Assembly: GCF_023544715.1 (NCBI RefSeq)
Contig: NZ_JAMJEZ010000010.1
Span: 1-64,000 of the forward strand
DNA from: Pseudomonas eutrophicaquae
Lineage (GTDB): Bacteria > Pseudomonadota > Gammaproteobacteria > Pseudomonadales > Pseudomonadaceae
Length of the DNA: 64,000 nucleotides
Direction: 5' to 3'
The first letter of the stretch is position 1. Every line of letters starts with the position of its first letter. Shown here one piece after another: positions 17,771 to 26,970 of this stretch. Both the position numbers and the translations under genes were made by a program. Under the pieces are notes generated by a model that ran no database searches, was not told the origin of the DNA, and saw nothing but the letters and a program-made list of their open reading frames with translations.

Positions 17771-19063
17771 TTACGGCCGGCGAGTGATGTTCAGCCCCTT
17801 GAGCAGGTTAAGGGCCTGGGCCAGCTGGTAATCCTCATCCTGCGGCTTGCCGGCCGTGCGGCCCTTGGCGCCGCCCGGCTTGTCCGCGCCGCCGTTGCCA
17901 TTGCCCAGATGCCCGGCCAGATCCGCTTCCTTGACGCGGCTGGCGTCTTCCTCGCGGGTCAGGCGGGCGCGCTCGACGACGATGTCCGGCACGATGCCTT
18001 GGGCCTGGATCGAGCGGCCGTTGGGCGTGTAGTAGAGTGCAGTGGTCAGCTTCAGGGCGCGCTCGTTGGTTAGCGGCAGCACGGTCTGCACCGAGCCCTT
18101 GCCGAAGCTGTCGGTGCCCATGATCACTGCGCGCTTGTGATCCTGCAGCGCGCCGGCAACGATTTCCGCTGCCGAGGCGCTGCCGCCGTTGACCAGCACC
18201 ACCAGCGGCACGCCGCGGCTGGCATCGTCGGCATCGGCCGAGAAGCGCAGCTCGGAGTTGGCGATGCGCCCCTTGGTATAGACGATCAGCCCCTTGCTGA
18301 GGAAATGGTCGGAGACCTCCACCGCTGCCTGCAACACGCCACCCGGGTTGTTGCGCAGATCCAGCACCAGCCCGTCCAGCGCCTTGCCGTTGTCGCGGGC
18401 CATGCGGGCCAGTGCGCGCTCCACCTCGCGGCCGGTATCGACCTGGAACTGGGTGATGCGCAGGTAGCCATAGCCCTTGTCCAGCAGCTCGCTCTTCACG
18501 CTGCGCACCTTGATCACATCACGGGTCAGCTCCAGATCGAAGGGCTTGCCGGTATCGCGCATCAGGGTCAGGTTGACGCTGCTGCCGGGCTTGCCGCGCA
18601 GCTTTTCCACCGCCTGCATCAGCGTCCAGCCCTTGGTCGGCTGCTCGTCGATGCGGGTAATCAGATCGCCGGCCTCGATGCCGGCGCGCGCCGCCGGAGT
18701 ATCATCGATCGGTGAGATGACCTTGAGCATCCCGTCCTCGATACCCAGCTCGATACCCAGGCCGCCGAACTCGCCGCTGGTGCTTTCCTGCAGCTCCTGG
18801 AACGCCTGTGGCTCGAGGTAGGCGGAGTGCGGGTCGAGGTTGCCGAGCATGCCCTTGATGGCGTTTTCCAGCAGGGTGCGGTCGTCGATCGGCTCGACGT
18901 AGGCGCTCTTGATGCGGTCGAGCACCTCGACGAAGGTGCGTAGCTCGTCAAGGGGCAGGGTAGCGGGCGCGGATTCGCGGGTGTCGTTGGCCAGCGCGGC
19001 CGGCAGGCCACCAGCCAGGGCCAGGCTCAGCGCCAGGGCGGAGATACGGGAGCGCGACGACAT
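17771..19063 (-). CDS. ctpA: carboxy-terminal processing protease (S41 family) CtpA
   Basis: This is a 430-residue periplasmic serine protease. In P. aeruginosa CtpA degrades peptidoglycan hydrolases that cross-link the cell wall. A signal peptide covers residues 1-25. A PDZ domain (about 90-170) contains GELGGLGIELG-like sequence and TPAARAGIEAGDLI. The catalytic Ser is in NGGSASAAEIV (about 295) and the Lys in FGKGSVQT (about 322). A Gly/Lys-rich linker and a short helical C-terminus follow. It lies 45 bp downstream of the envC-like gene in the same direction, a pairing that fits joint control of murein turnover. Confidence 0.95.
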   Translation of the reverse strand: MSSRSRISALALSLALAGGLPAALANDTRESAPATLPLDELRTFVEVLDRIKSAYVEPIDDRTLLENAIKGMLGNLDPHSAYLEPQAFQELQESTSGEFGGLGIELGIEDGMLKVISPIDDTPAARAGIEAGDLITRIDEQPTKGWTLMQAVEKLRGKPGSSVNLTLMRDTGKPFDLELTRDVIKVRSVKSELLDKGYGYLRITQFQVDTGREVERALARMARDNGKALDGLVLDLRNNPGGVLQAAVEVSDHFLSKGLIVYTKGRIANSELRFSADADDASRGVPLVVLVNGGSASAAEIVAGALQDHKRAVIMGTDSFGKGSVQTVLPLTNERALKLTTALYYTPNGRSIQAQGIVPDIVVERARLTREEDASRVKEADLAGHLGNGNGGADKPGGAKGRTAGKPQDEDYQLAQALNLLKGLNITRRP

Positions 19064-19108
19064 GAATGACTCCTGAAGTGAACGGGGTGGCGATGCGATG
19101 GGCAGGCC

Positions 19109-20398
19109 CTAGCCCCGGGTGCTGCACCAGCGGCGCGGATCGCTGGGCTGGCCTTGCTGGCGGATGGCAAAGTACAGCGCCGGACGTTCCTGCCCGCCAC
19201 TGTCGCCGACGGTGGCGATGGTCTCGCCGGCCTGTACCCGGTCACCGGCCTGCTTGAGCAGGCGCTGGTTGTGGCCGTACAGGCTGAGGTAGCCGTCGCC
19301 ATGGTCGATGATCAGCAGCTGGCCGGAGCCGCGTAGCCAGTCGGAAAACACCACCCGGCCCGCGTGGATGGCCCGCACCGGGCTGCCGGCCGGCGCGCCG
19401 ATCAGCACGCCATCCCATTTAAGACGCTCATCGCCGCGCGGTGAGCCAAAATTCGCCAGCAGCGGGCCGCTGACCGGCCAAGGCAGCCGGCCACGGGCGC
19501 GGGCAAACGGGCCATCGACATGCGCTGCGCTGCTCGTGACCACTGCCGCGTCGCCGTCGGGCTGGGCGGCAGGGCGCTGGTCACGCCGCGCCTGTGACTC
19601 GGCCTCGGCCTGCGCGCGAGCCTGGGCTTCGGCCAGACGGCGCTGCTCCTCGGCCAGCCGGCGCTGCTCGGCCTCGCGGGCCTGACGGGCGAGGGTTTCC
19701 TCGATGGTCTTGAGCAGCTGCTCAAGACGCGCCTGCTCCTGCTGGCGAGCCTGCAGGCGCCGATCGCCTTCGCCCAGCTCGTGGCTGAGTTTGGCCACCA
19801 GCTGCTGGTGGGTTTGGCGCGCGCTATCCAAGGCGCTGCGCCGCTCCTGCAGCTCCAGGCGCTGGCCGGCGAGCAAGGCGTGCTGGGTGGCCAGTTCGCC
19901 CTCGACATTTTGCAGCTGCTCCAGGGTGCTCTGGAAGGTCGCCAGCTGGGCGTTGCGCGCCCGGCTCAGGTAGTCGTGGTAGGTGAGGTTGCGGCTGAAC
20001 TGTTCGGGCTGCTGCTGGTTGAGCAGCAATTTCAAGTATTCCTGGCGCCCGCTCTGATAGGCCGCGCGGATCTGCAGGGCAACCAGCCGCTGCTGTTCGG
20101 CCTGTTGGGCCAGCAGGGCCTGCTGCTCGCTCCCCAGACGGGCAATTTCGGCCTCGCCGGTTTGCAGCTGCTGCTCCAGCGTGGCGATCTGCTGGGCGAT
20201 CTTGGCGATCTCCCGGTCGCTGCGCGCCAGTTGCTGCTCGGCGGCGCCTTTCTCCTCACGCACCTTGGCGATGCGCTGCTGCAGCTCGCGGATGTCGCGC
20301 TGTGCGGCCTCCAGCTCGCGCTGGGCGCTGGCGCGCTGATCGGCCACGGCCGGGCTCAGGCAGCAGACGAGCAGGACAGTCAGGAGGGCACGCAGCAT
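19109..20398 (-). CDS. envC: EnvC-like murein hydrolase activator (degenerate LytM/M23)
   Basis: This 429-residue periplasmic protein has a signal peptide (1-20) and long coiled coils (about 22-115 and 155-270, heavy in Gln, Glu, Arg and Ala). A C-terminal LytM domain follows (about 315-425) with AGRVVFSDWLRGSGQLLIIDHGDG and LYGHN. The final metal-binding H-x-H motif is replaced by LYFAIR, so it should not cut peptidoglycan itself. EnvC-type proteins instead activate amidases at the division site. It lies between gpmI and ctpA, all on the minus strand. Confidence 0.93.
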   Translation of the reverse strand: MLRALLTVLLVCCLSPAVADQRASAQRELEAAQRDIRELQQRIAKVREEKGAAEQQLARSDREIAKIAQQIATLEQQLQTGEAEIARLGSEQQALLAQQAEQQRLVALQIRAAYQSGRQEYLKLLLNQQQPEQFSRNLTYHDYLSRARNAQLATFQSTLEQLQNVEGELATQHALLAGQRLELQERRSALDSARQTHQQLVAKLSHELGEGDRRLQARQQEQARLEQLLKTIEETLARQAREAEQRRLAEEQRRLAEAQARAQAEAESQARRDQRPAAQPDGDAAVVTSSAAHVDGPFARARGRLPWPVSGPLLANFGSPRGDERLKWDGVLIGAPAGSPVRAIHAGRVVFSDWLRGSGQLLIIDHGDGYLSLYGHNQRLLKQAGDRVQAGETIATVGDSGGQERPALYFAIRQQGQPSDPRRWCSTRG

Positions 20399-20483
20399 GG
20401 CAGTGGGTTCCGTGGCGGGAGCGCCCTAGTATGCCCGGCCCCCGGGGCAAAAAGAACGCCCCGGACGGGCCGGGGCGCAGGAC

Positions 20484-22022
20484 TCAGGACAGTTCGACCA
20501 GCGGTGTGCCGCTCATCTCGGTCGGGATCGGCAGATCCAGCAGCCTGAGCATCGTCGGCGCCACATCCGCCAGCACGCCGCCCGCGCGGATCGTCAGGCT
20601 GCGCGGGCCGTAGTAGAGGAAGGGCACCGGCTCGCAGGTGTGCGCGGTGTGTGCCTGGCCGGTGACTTCGTCTTCCATCTGCTCGACGTTGCCGTGGTCG
20701 GCGGTGATCAGCGCCTCGCCGCCGACCTTATCCAGCGCGGCGGTGATGCGGCCGATGCAGTGATCGAGGGTTTCCACCGCCTGGATGGCGGCCTCGAACA
20801 CCCCGGTATGGCCGACCATGTCGCCGTTGGCGTAGTTGACCACGATCACGTCATAGCGCTGGTTCTCGATGGCGTCGACGATCTTGTCGGTGACCTCCGG
20901 GGCGCTCATCTCCGGCTTGAGGTCGTAGGTGGCGACGTTAGGCGAGGGGATGAGGATGCGCTCCTCACCCGCGAATGGCTCCTCGCGGCCGCCAGAGAAG
21001 AAGAAGGTCACATGGGCGTACTTCTCAGTCTCAGCGATACGCAGCTGGGTCTTGCCGTTGTTGGCCAGGTACTCGCCGAGCACGTTGGTCAGCGGCTCCG
21101 GCGGGAAGGCGCAGGGCGCCGGGATGCTCGCCGCGTACTGGGTGAGCATCACAAAACCGGCCAGTTGCGGCACGCGGGCGCGCTGGAAACCGCTGAACTC
21201 GCCACCCTCGACAAAGGCGCGGGTCAGCTCGCGGGCGCGGTCGGCACGGAAGTTCATGAATACCACGCAATCGCCGTCTTCCACCTTCACCGGTGCGCCG
21301 ACGGTGGTGGCCTTGACGAACTCATCGCTCTCGCCGCGGGCGTAGGCGGCTTCCAGCCCCTCGACCGCGCTGGCGGCAGCGAACTCGCCCTCACCATCGA
21401 CGATCAGCTTGTAGGCCTGCTCGACGCGGTCCCAGCGGTTGTCGCGGTCCATGGCGAAGTAGCGGCCGGTCAGGCTGGCGATGCGGCCCTTGCCGAGCTT
21501 GGCGAAGGTGGCATCCAGCAGCTCGATCGACGGCTGGGCGCTTTTCGGCGGGGTGTCGCGGCCATCGAGGAAGGCGTGCAGATAGATCTGCTTGGCGCCG
21601 CGGCAGGCGGCCGACTCAACCATCGCCACCAGATGATCCTGATGGCTGTGTACGCCACCGTCGGAGAGCAGGCCGAGGATGTGTACCGCCTTGCCGGCGG
21701 CCACCGCTTTATCCACGGCCGCATTGATCGCGGCATTCTCGAAGAACTCGCCGTCGCGGATCGCCTTGGTGACGCGGGTGAAGTCCTGATACACCACACG
21801 GCCGGCGCCAAGGTTCATGTGGCCGACCTCGGAGTTGCCCATCTGCCCGTCAGGCAGGCCGACATCCATGCCACTGCCAGAGATCAAGCCCCACGGGCGC
21901 TCGGCGCGCAGGCGATCCCAGACCGGGGTATTGGCGTGGAAGATGGCGTTGTAGTCCGGGCTTTCACTGTGGCCGAAGCCATCGAGGATCATCAGAACCA
22001 GGGGTTTGGGCGTGGCAGGCAT
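20484..22022 (-). CDS. gpmI: 2,3-bisphosphoglycerate-independent phosphoglycerate mutase
   Basis: This 512-residue Mn-dependent glycolytic enzyme interconverts 3- and 2-phosphoglycerate. The phosphorylated Ser64 lies in [16 protein letters not shown]. The metal-binding sites include [13 protein letters not shown] at the N-terminus, [12 protein letters not shown] and ADHGNVEQM near the C-terminus. The start MPATPKP fits the family better than the in-frame ATG 12 codons upstream. The gene precedes envC and ctpA on the same strand, with 85 bp to envC. Confidence 0.97.
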   Translation of the reverse strand: MPATPKPLVLMILDGFGHSESPDYNAIFHANTPVWDRLRAERPWGLISGSGMDVGLPDGQMGNSEVGHMNLGAGRVVYQDFTRVTKAIRDGEFFENAAINAAVDKAVAAGKAVHILGLLSDGGVHSHQDHLVAMVESAACRGAKQIYLHAFLDGRDTPPKSAQPSIELLDATFAKLGKGRIASLTGRYFAMDRDNRWDRVEQAYKLIVDGEGEFAAASAVEGLEAAYARGESDEFVKATTVGAPVKVEDGDCVVFMNFRADRARELTRAFVEGGEFSGFQRARVPQLAGFVMLTQYAASIPAPCAFPPEPLTNVLGEYLANNGKTQLRIAETEKYAHVTFFFSGGREEPFAGEERILIPSPNVATYDLKPEMSAPEVTDKIVDAIENQRYDVIVVNYANGDMVGHTGVFEAAIQAVETLDHCIGRITAALDKVGGEALITADHGNVEQMEDEVTGQAHTAHTCEPVPFLYYGPRSLTIRAGGVLADVAPTMLRLLDLPIPTEMSGTPLVELS

Positions 22023-22172
22023 GCGTCCGTCTCGGCTTGAAGTGGGCGGGATGGGCATTTTAAGGGCTCAGGGCGGGGGCGTCACCGTGGATCAGCACCC
22101 GCGGGCCGGGCGGTTGCCCAAGGCGCGGGGCGGTGCTTAGATGCTGGCTCAATCTGGAGCGTGAGGTGCGCC

Positions 22173-22919
22173 ATGGAGTTTTTGCCAGCATCGATTTCCC
22201 TGTTGGAGGCGGGCGTGCTGATCGCCAGTGCCGGCTTCACCTCGCTGCTCACCGCGGCGGTGGGGATCGGCGGCGGGGTGCTGCTGCTGGCGATCATGGC
22301 CGGCATCGTCCCGGTGGCGGCGCTGATTCCGGTGCATGGGCTGGTGCAGCTCGGCTCGAACGGCAACCGCGCCTGGATGACTCGCCAGCACATCGACCAT
22401 GCGCTGCTGCGCCGCTTTGTGCTCGGCGCGCTGCTCGGCGCGCTGTTGGCCTCGCTGCTGGTGGTGCAGTTGCCGCTGCAGATCATCCAGTTCAGCGTGG
22501 CGGCCTTCATTCTCTACCTGGTCTGGGGGCCGAAGCCGGCGCGCCACAGCCTGAGCGCGCGCGGCCAGCTGCTGGCCGGGGCTTTCACTACGCTGGTGTC
22601 GATGTTTGTCGGCGCCACCGGGCCGCTGGTGGCCGGCTTCATCCATCGCCACGGCATGGACAAGCTGGCGACCACGGCGACCTTCGCCGCCTGCATGAGC
22701 GCTCAGCACCTGCTGAAGATGACGGTGTTCTCGGTGGTCGGTTTTGCCTTCAGCGAATGGCTGGTGCTGGTCGTGCTGATGCTTCTGGCCGGCACGCTGG
22801 GCAGCTGGCTGGGGCTCAAGCTGCTGGATCGCCTGCCGGCGGCGCGTTTTGCGCAGATCTTCCGGGTGCTGGTGACCTTGCTGGCGCTGCGTCTGCTCTG
22901 GCAGGCGGCCGGATTCTGA
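22173..22919 (+). CDS. TSUP (TauE/SafE) family membrane transporter
   Basis: This 248-residue inner-membrane protein has about eight hydrophobic helices. The family features are an N-terminal AAVGIGGGVLLLAIM and the repeated-half motif FVGATGPLVAGF. TSUP members move sulfite, sulfonates or other small anions; the substrate cannot be told here. GAGG lies six nt before ATG 22173, so the GTG four codons earlier is unlikely. It is divergent from gpmI and separated by 75 bp from the rhodanese gene. Confidence 0.88.
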   Translation: MEFLPASISLLEAGVLIASAGFTSLLTAAVGIGGGVLLLAIMAGIVPVAALIPVHGLVQLGSNGNRAWMTRQHIDHALLRRFVLGALLGALLASLLVVQLPLQIIQFSVAAFILYLVWGPKPARHSLSARGQLLAGAFTTLVSMFVGATGPLVAGFIHRHGMDKLATTATFAACMSAQHLLKMTVFSVVGFAFSEWLVLVVLMLLAGTLGSWLGLKLLDRLPAARFAQIFRVLVTLLALRLLWQAAGF

Positions 22920-22994
22920 CGCGCGCGCCGGTTCCGGCCGGGGGCGGGCTGTGTATACTTCGGCACTCTCTGCGACCCGTACCGGATGCCTGCA

Positions 22995-23408
22995 ATGCTT
23001 GCCCAGCTGATCGAATTTGCCTCCAACCATTACCTGCTCAGTACCCTGTTCGTGGTGCTGCTGGCCCTGCTGCTCGCCAATGAGGCACGCCGCGGCGGGC
23101 GCAGCCTGAGCTGCCGCGAGCTGACCGCCGCGCTGAACGCCGGCAGCGCCGTGGTGCTGGATGTGCGTCCCCATAAAGAGTTCGCCACCGGCCACATCAC
23201 CGGCGCGCTGAACATTCCCTATGACAAGCTCGACAGCCGCCTGAGCGAGCTGGACAAGCACAAGGGCAAGACGCTGATCGTGGTCGATGCCATGGGCCAG
23301 CATGCCGGCAGCATCTGCAGCACGCTGAAGAAGGCCGGCCATGAGGTCACCCGCCTGAGCGGTGGCCTCGCCAGCTGGCGCAACGACAACCTCCCGGTGG
23401 TGAAGTGA
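22995..23408 (+). CDS. YibN-like membrane-anchored rhodanese-domain protein
   Basis: This 137-residue protein has one N-terminal membrane helix (about 13-30) and a cytoplasmic rhodanese fold (about 35-135) with VVLDVRPHKEFATGHITGA. The catalytic Cys loop of active rhodaneses is replaced by VVDAMGQHAG, as I recall for YibN-type proteins, so sulfurtransferase activity is not expected. The second ATG (22995) has GGA nine nt upstream; the first (22986) has no space for a ribosome-binding site. It begins the yibN-grx-secB string. Confidence 0.9.
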   Translation: MLAQLIEFASNHYLLSTLFVVLLALLLANEARRGGRSLSCRELTAALNAGSAVVLDVRPHKEFATGHITGALNIPYDKLDSRLSELDKHKGKTLIVVDAMGQHAGSICSTLKKAGHEVTRLSGGLASWRNDNLPVVK

Positions 23409-23409
23409 T

Positions 23410-23664
23410 ATGGCGAACGTGATCATCTATTCCAGTGACTACTGCCCCTACTGCGTGCGCGCCAAGCAGCTGCTGACCAGCAAGGGCGTAGCCTTCGAGG
23501 AAATCTGCGTCGACGGCAAGCCGGCCGTGCGCGCCGAGATGGCCCAGAAGGCCGGCCGCACCTCGGTGCCACAGATCTGGATCGGCGGCACCCATGTCGG
23601 TGGCTGCGACGACCTGCACGCGCTGGAGCGGGCCGGCAAGCTCGATGCCCTGCTGCGCGCGTGA
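23410..23664 (+). CDS. grxC: glutaredoxin 3
   Basis: This 84-residue dithiol glutaredoxin reduces disulfides using glutathione. The active site CPYC lies near residue 12, the cis-Pro segment is TSVPQIWIGG, and the glutathione-binding GGCDDL follows. It begins one base after the rhodanese stop, so the genes are probably translated together. The secB-grx-yibN order is typical of gammaproteobacteria. Confidence 0.97.
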   Translation: MANVIIYSSDYCPYCVRAKQLLTSKGVAFEEICVDGKPAVRAEMAQKAGRTSVPQIWIGGTHVGGCDDLHALERAGKLDALLRA

Positions 23665-23692
23665 TTCCCTCCCATAACAAGGAATGCAACAC

Positions 23693-24166
23693 ATGACCGA
23701 GCAAGCCAACGATCAGGCCCTGCAGGCCGAGCAGCCGCAGTTCGCCCTGCAGCGCATCTATGTCCGTGATCTGTCCTTCGAGGCACCCAAGACCCCGGAG
23801 GTGTTCCGTCAGGAATGGCAGCCCAACATCAGCATCGATCTCAACACCCGTCACAAGGACCTGGAGGGCGGTTTCTACGAGGTGGTGCTGAACCTCTCGG
23901 TGACCGCGCGTAATGGCGAGGATGTGGCGTTCATTGCCGAGGTGCAACAGGCGGGGATCTTCCTGATCAAGGGGCTGGATGCCGCCTCGATGAGCCACAC
24001 CCTGGGGGCCTTTTGCCCGAGCCTGCTGTTCCCCTATGCCCGCGAGACCCTCGACAGCCTGGTGGTGCGTGGCTCCTTCCCGGCCCTGATGCTGGCGCCA
24101 GTCAACTTCGATGCCCTGTACGCCCAGGAGCTGGCGCGCCTGCAAGGCGGCGAAGCCCAGGCCTGA
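23693..24166 (+). CDS. secB: protein-export chaperone SecB
   Basis: This 157-residue cytoplasmic chaperone keeps secretory preproteins unfolded and hands them to SecA. The conserved core is present: [17 protein letters not shown], then [16 protein letters not shown] near the C-terminus. ATG 23693 has AAGGA nine nt upstream; the ATG three codons earlier abuts that site. It is the last gene of the string and is followed by a long hairpin. Confidence 0.98.
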   Translation: MTEQANDQALQAEQPQFALQRIYVRDLSFEAPKTPEVFRQEWQPNISIDLNTRHKDLEGGFYEVVLNLSVTARNGEDVAFIAEVQQAGIFLIKGLDAASMSHTLGAFCPSLLFPYARETLDSLVVRGSFPALMLAPVNFDALYAQELARLQGGEAQA

Positions 24167-24182
24167 TCTTTGTAGCTACAGG

Positions 24183-24225
24183 CAGACAGACAGAGCCCCG
24201 CTGCGCGCGGGGCTCTGTCTGTCTG
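24183..24225. terminator. perfect 19-bp hairpin between convergent secB and trmL
   Basis: CAGACAGACAGAGCCCCGC pairs perfectly with its complement across a five-base loop. Neither side has a clear T-run, but the position between convergent genes suggests a bidirectional terminator. Confidence 0.65.
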
Positions 24226-24257
24226 GCGAGCCTGCAGAAACCTTGCCGGTTCGCGGC

Positions 24258-24719
24258 TCAGGCGCCGGCGAACTCCAGCTGGCGCCAGGCTTCGTAGACG
24301 GTAACTGCCACCGCGTTGGAGAGATTCAGGCTGCGACAGCCGGCGCGCATCGGCAGGCGCAGCAGCTGCTCGGGCGGCAGGCTGTCGCGCACATCTTCCG
24401 GCAGGCCGCGGCTCTCCGGTCCGAACAGGAAGGCATCGCCCGGTCGATAGCTGACGGCGGCATAGCTGTGCCGGGCCTTGGTGGAGAAGGCGAACAGCCG
24501 TGCCTCGCCCAGCTGCGCAAGGCATGCCTCAAGCGAGGCATGGCGCTGCACGGTGGCGTATTCATGGTAATCGAGGCCGGCGCGGCGCAGGCGCTTGTCG
24601 TCCAGCTCAAAGCCCAGCGGCTCGATCAGGTGCAGCTGACAGCCGGCGTTGGCGCACAGGCGGATGATGTTGCCGGTGTTGGGCGGAATTTCCGGCTGAA
24701 AGAGCACGACATGGAACAT
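24258..24719 (-). CDS. trmL: tRNA (cytidine/uridine-34 2'-O)-methyltransferase TrmL
   Basis: This 153-residue SPOUT-family enzyme methylates the ribose of the wobble base in certain leucine tRNAs. It begins [21 protein letters not shown], and the trefoil-knot SAM site is seen as [11 protein letters not shown] and [18 protein letters not shown]. Its length fits the minimal TrmL form with no extra RNA-binding domain. It is convergent with secB. Confidence 0.96.
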   Translation of the reverse strand: MFHVVLFQPEIPPNTGNIIRLCANAGCQLHLIEPLGFELDDKRLRRAGLDYHEYATVQRHASLEACLAQLGEARLFAFSTKARHSYAAVSYRPGDAFLFGPESRGLPEDVRDSLPPEQLLRLPMRAGCRSLNLSNAVAVTVYEAWRQLEFAGA

Positions 24720-25048
24720 GGCAAGGCATCCGGTCTGAAAAGGGCGAGATGATAGCGCTCCCGGTCATCTGCCGGTCACTTCAGTGTCATGCTTTCGTGC
24801 ATGTCAACCTAGCCTAACGGAGGGCGGTGTTCGCCCTGCCAATTTGCCAGAATCCGTTGCAAGGCTTTTCAAATGCTACTTTTTGCGGCATTTTTGAAAC
24901 CGCCGTGCAATTGACATGGATCGGCAGTTCCGCCCCGGCAGCCGCTGCTTACTGGCCAACAGCACCAGTCCAGCGCTACCCGACCGGCACCGTCACGGTC
25001 GATGGGTGAAAATTCGAAGAAAAAGTCCCTCGTGGAGATACAATAACA
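24720..25048. other. 329-bp intergenic region, trmL / oprD-family gene
   Basis: This holds the divergent upstream regions of trmL and the porin. TTGACA occurs at 24911-24916, but no acceptable -10 follows at 16-18 nt. GGAG lies about 12 nt before the porin ATG. The stretch of about 24830-24910 is more AT-rich than its surroundings, which would suit a regulated promoter. No gene or known riboswitch was recognised. Confidence 0.4.
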
Positions 25049-26329
25049 ATGAACAAGATTTCCCAACGTTCGAAGCTGGGCCTGAGCATCCTCGCTGCTG
25101 CCATGGCCATTCCCGCCGTATCTCAGGCTGCGCTGGTCGAAGACAGCAAGGCGAGCCTGGAGCTGCGCAACATGTATCAGAACCGTGATGTGCGTAATGC
25201 TCACGGCGCCAACACCGATACCCACAAGGAATGGGCTCAGGGCTTCAAGTTGCGTTTTGAGTCCGGCTTCACCGAAGGCACCGTCGGTGTCGGTATCGAT
25301 GCTCTGGGCATGGCCGGCATCAAGCTGGATCACAGCAATGGCCAGAACAGAAATGGCTCCGGCGTACTCAACATCAACCACAAAGGCGATGGCCGTGGTG
25401 ATGCGGAAAGCTCGTTCGGCGAGCTGGGTCTGACTGCCAAGGCGCGCATCTCCAAGACCGTGCTCAAGCTGGGCACCCTCGAGCCGATGCTGCCGGTGGT
25501 GATGGCCAACGACGCGCGCCTGCTGACCAGCACCTACGCCGGCGGCATGATCACCTCCCAGGAGATCGACGGCCTGACCCTGAACGCCGGTCGCCTCGAG
25601 CGCCACAACGACCGTGACGACTCCAGCAACCAGAAGATTCGTCTGCGTACTCCGTCCTACGCGGGTGGCGTTGAAGCCGATCGTCTGGACTTCGCCGGTG
25701 GCTCCTATGTCATCAGCCCCGAGCTGACCGCCAGCTACTACTACGGCAACATGGAAGATGTGTACAAGCAGCACTTCGTCGGTGCCGTGCACAACGCCAA
25801 TCTCGGTGATGGCCTGACCCTGCGTACCGATCTGCGCTACTTCAAGAGCAAGGATGAAGGTCGCGCACTGGGCGGCAAGATCGACAACGACTTCTTCAAC
25901 GGCATGGTTACCCTGGGCATGAACGCCCACAAGTTCGGCCTGGGCTACTCCACCGTCAGCGGTGATGGCAACTTCCCCTATGCTGCCATCGATGCCTACA
26001 CCGTCAACAGCGTCTCGCTGACCGACTTCACCCTGGCTGACATGGATGCCTGGCAGCTGCGCTACGATCTGGACTTCACCTCGCTGGGTGTCCCGGGCCT
26101 GAGCTTCATGACCCGCTACATCTATGGCGATGATGCGCAGGTAGGCACTGCCAACACCGGCAAGCAGATCGAGCGTGACAGCCTGATCTCCTATGCCTTC
26201 CAGAGCGGTCCGATCAAGGGTGCTCGTGTGACCTGGCTGAACGCCACCCTGCGTAACGGTGGTGGTCTGACAACTCAGGACCTCAACGAAAACCGTCTGA
26301 TCGTCAGCTACACCCTGCCGCTGCTCTAA
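25049..26329 (+). CDS. OprD-family outer-membrane porin
   Basis: This 426-residue outer-membrane beta-barrel is of the Pseudomonas OprD type, which takes up small solutes such as amino acids or organic acids. The signal peptide ends at about residue 27 (AIPAVSQAALVED). The mature start LVEDSKASLELRNMYQNRD resembles OprD members, as do KEWAQGFKLRFESGFTEG, GTLEPMLPVV, MITSQEIDGL and the C-terminal RLIVSYTLPLL, ending in a hydrophobic residue as barrels often do. The substrate cannot be assigned. A strong terminator follows directly, so it is probably transcribed alone. Confidence 0.93.
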   Translation: MNKISQRSKLGLSILAAAMAIPAVSQAALVEDSKASLELRNMYQNRDVRNAHGANTDTHKEWAQGFKLRFESGFTEGTVGVGIDALGMAGIKLDHSNGQNRNGSGVLNINHKGDGRGDAESSFGELGLTAKARISKTVLKLGTLEPMLPVVMANDARLLTSTYAGGMITSQEIDGLTLNAGRLERHNDRDDSSNQKIRLRTPSYAGGVEADRLDFAGGSYVISPELTASYYYGNMEDVYKQHFVGAVHNANLGDGLTLRTDLRYFKSKDEGRALGGKIDNDFFNGMVTLGMNAHKFGLGYSTVSGDGNFPYAAIDAYTVNSVSLTDFTLADMDAWQLRYDLDFTSLGVPGLSFMTRYIYGDDAQVGTANTGKQIERDSLISYAFQSGPIKGARVTWLNATLRNGGGLTTQDLNENRLIVSYTLPLL

Positions 26330-26347
26330 GCATCGGCTGCGTAAAAG

Positions 26348-26373
26348 ACCCGCCGCGCCCCGGCGGGTTTTTT
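26348..26373 (+). terminator. terminator of the OprD-family gene
   Basis: A stem of about seven GC pairs (CCCGCCG/CGGCGGG) is followed by TTTTTT. It lies about 20 bp past the stop codon. Confidence 0.9.
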
Positions 26374-26445
26374 CGTTGTGGGCCGGCGCCGGATCGGTGA
26401 AGATCCGCGCAGCATACTGCCTCACACGCTGCCAAGGAGCCTTTC

Positions 26446-26880
26446 ATGTTGCGTCAACAAGCCACCCTGTCTCTTGAGCTGGCCCGCATTGCCCTGTCGG
26501 CGGTGCTGGAGGAGGCGGCCTGCCTGCAGGTGCAGATCAGCGTGTCGATCGTCGATGCTGCCGGTCAGCTGATTCATTTGGCGCATATGGATGGTGCGCC
26601 GGCGCTGAGCCGCGATATCGCGCTTGACAAGGCCTACACCGCGGCCAGCTTCGGCCTGTCCACCGGGCGCTGGGAGGCGCAGCTGGCCGAGGCGCCTGCC
26701 AGCGTGCGTGACGGTCTGGCGCATCGTCCGCGCATGGTGCTGTTTGGTGGGGGCGAGCCGGTGCGGACCAGTGGTCAGGTGGTCGGCGCGATTGGCGTAT
26801 CCGGTGCCAGCGCCGAGCAGGACGAGCAGTGCGCCCATGCCGGGGTGCAGGCGGTGATGGCTGCCCTGGCCTCCGCCTGA
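26446..26880 (+). CDS. GlcG/HbpS-family protein (DUF336)
   Basis: This 144-residue member of the GlcG/HbpS group includes haem-binding and corrinoid- or diol-utilisation-associated proteins. The features seen are VSIVDAAGQLIHLAHMDGA, DIALDKAYTAASF and the glycine-rich GQVVGAIGVSGASAEQDEQC, which fit the domain along its full length. There is no signal peptide. AAGGAG lies before the ATG. The preceding porin has its own terminator, so this gene is probably separate. The molecular role is unknown. Confidence 0.85.
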   Translation: MLRQQATLSLELARIALSAVLEEAACLQVQISVSIVDAAGQLIHLAHMDGAPALSRDIALDKAYTAASFGLSTGRWEAQLAEAPASVRDGLAHRPRMVLFGGGEPVRTSGQVVGAIGVSGASAEQDEQCAHAGVQAVMAALASA

Positions 26881-26970
26881 GCCGGCGATCGGGGAGGCCG
26901 GGCGTGAGCATCCGCCCCGCGCTAGGCGTGCCCGAGTGCCGGGCCAGCCGTGTGGCGCGGGGTAGGGCGC

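Noticed and set aside
20640-22040. 466-residue open frame opposite gpmI
   Set aside because: It mirrors the gpmI codons, and its composition (Gly/Val/His-rich) is typical of antisense frames.
22995-23408. Broken rhodanese lacking its catalytic Cys
   Set aside because: YibN-type proteins normally lack the active-site Cys loop, so this is a family trait rather than decay.
24911-24916. TTGACA as the -35 of the oprD-family gene promoter
   Set aside because: No acceptable -10 hexamer occurs 16-18 nt downstream.
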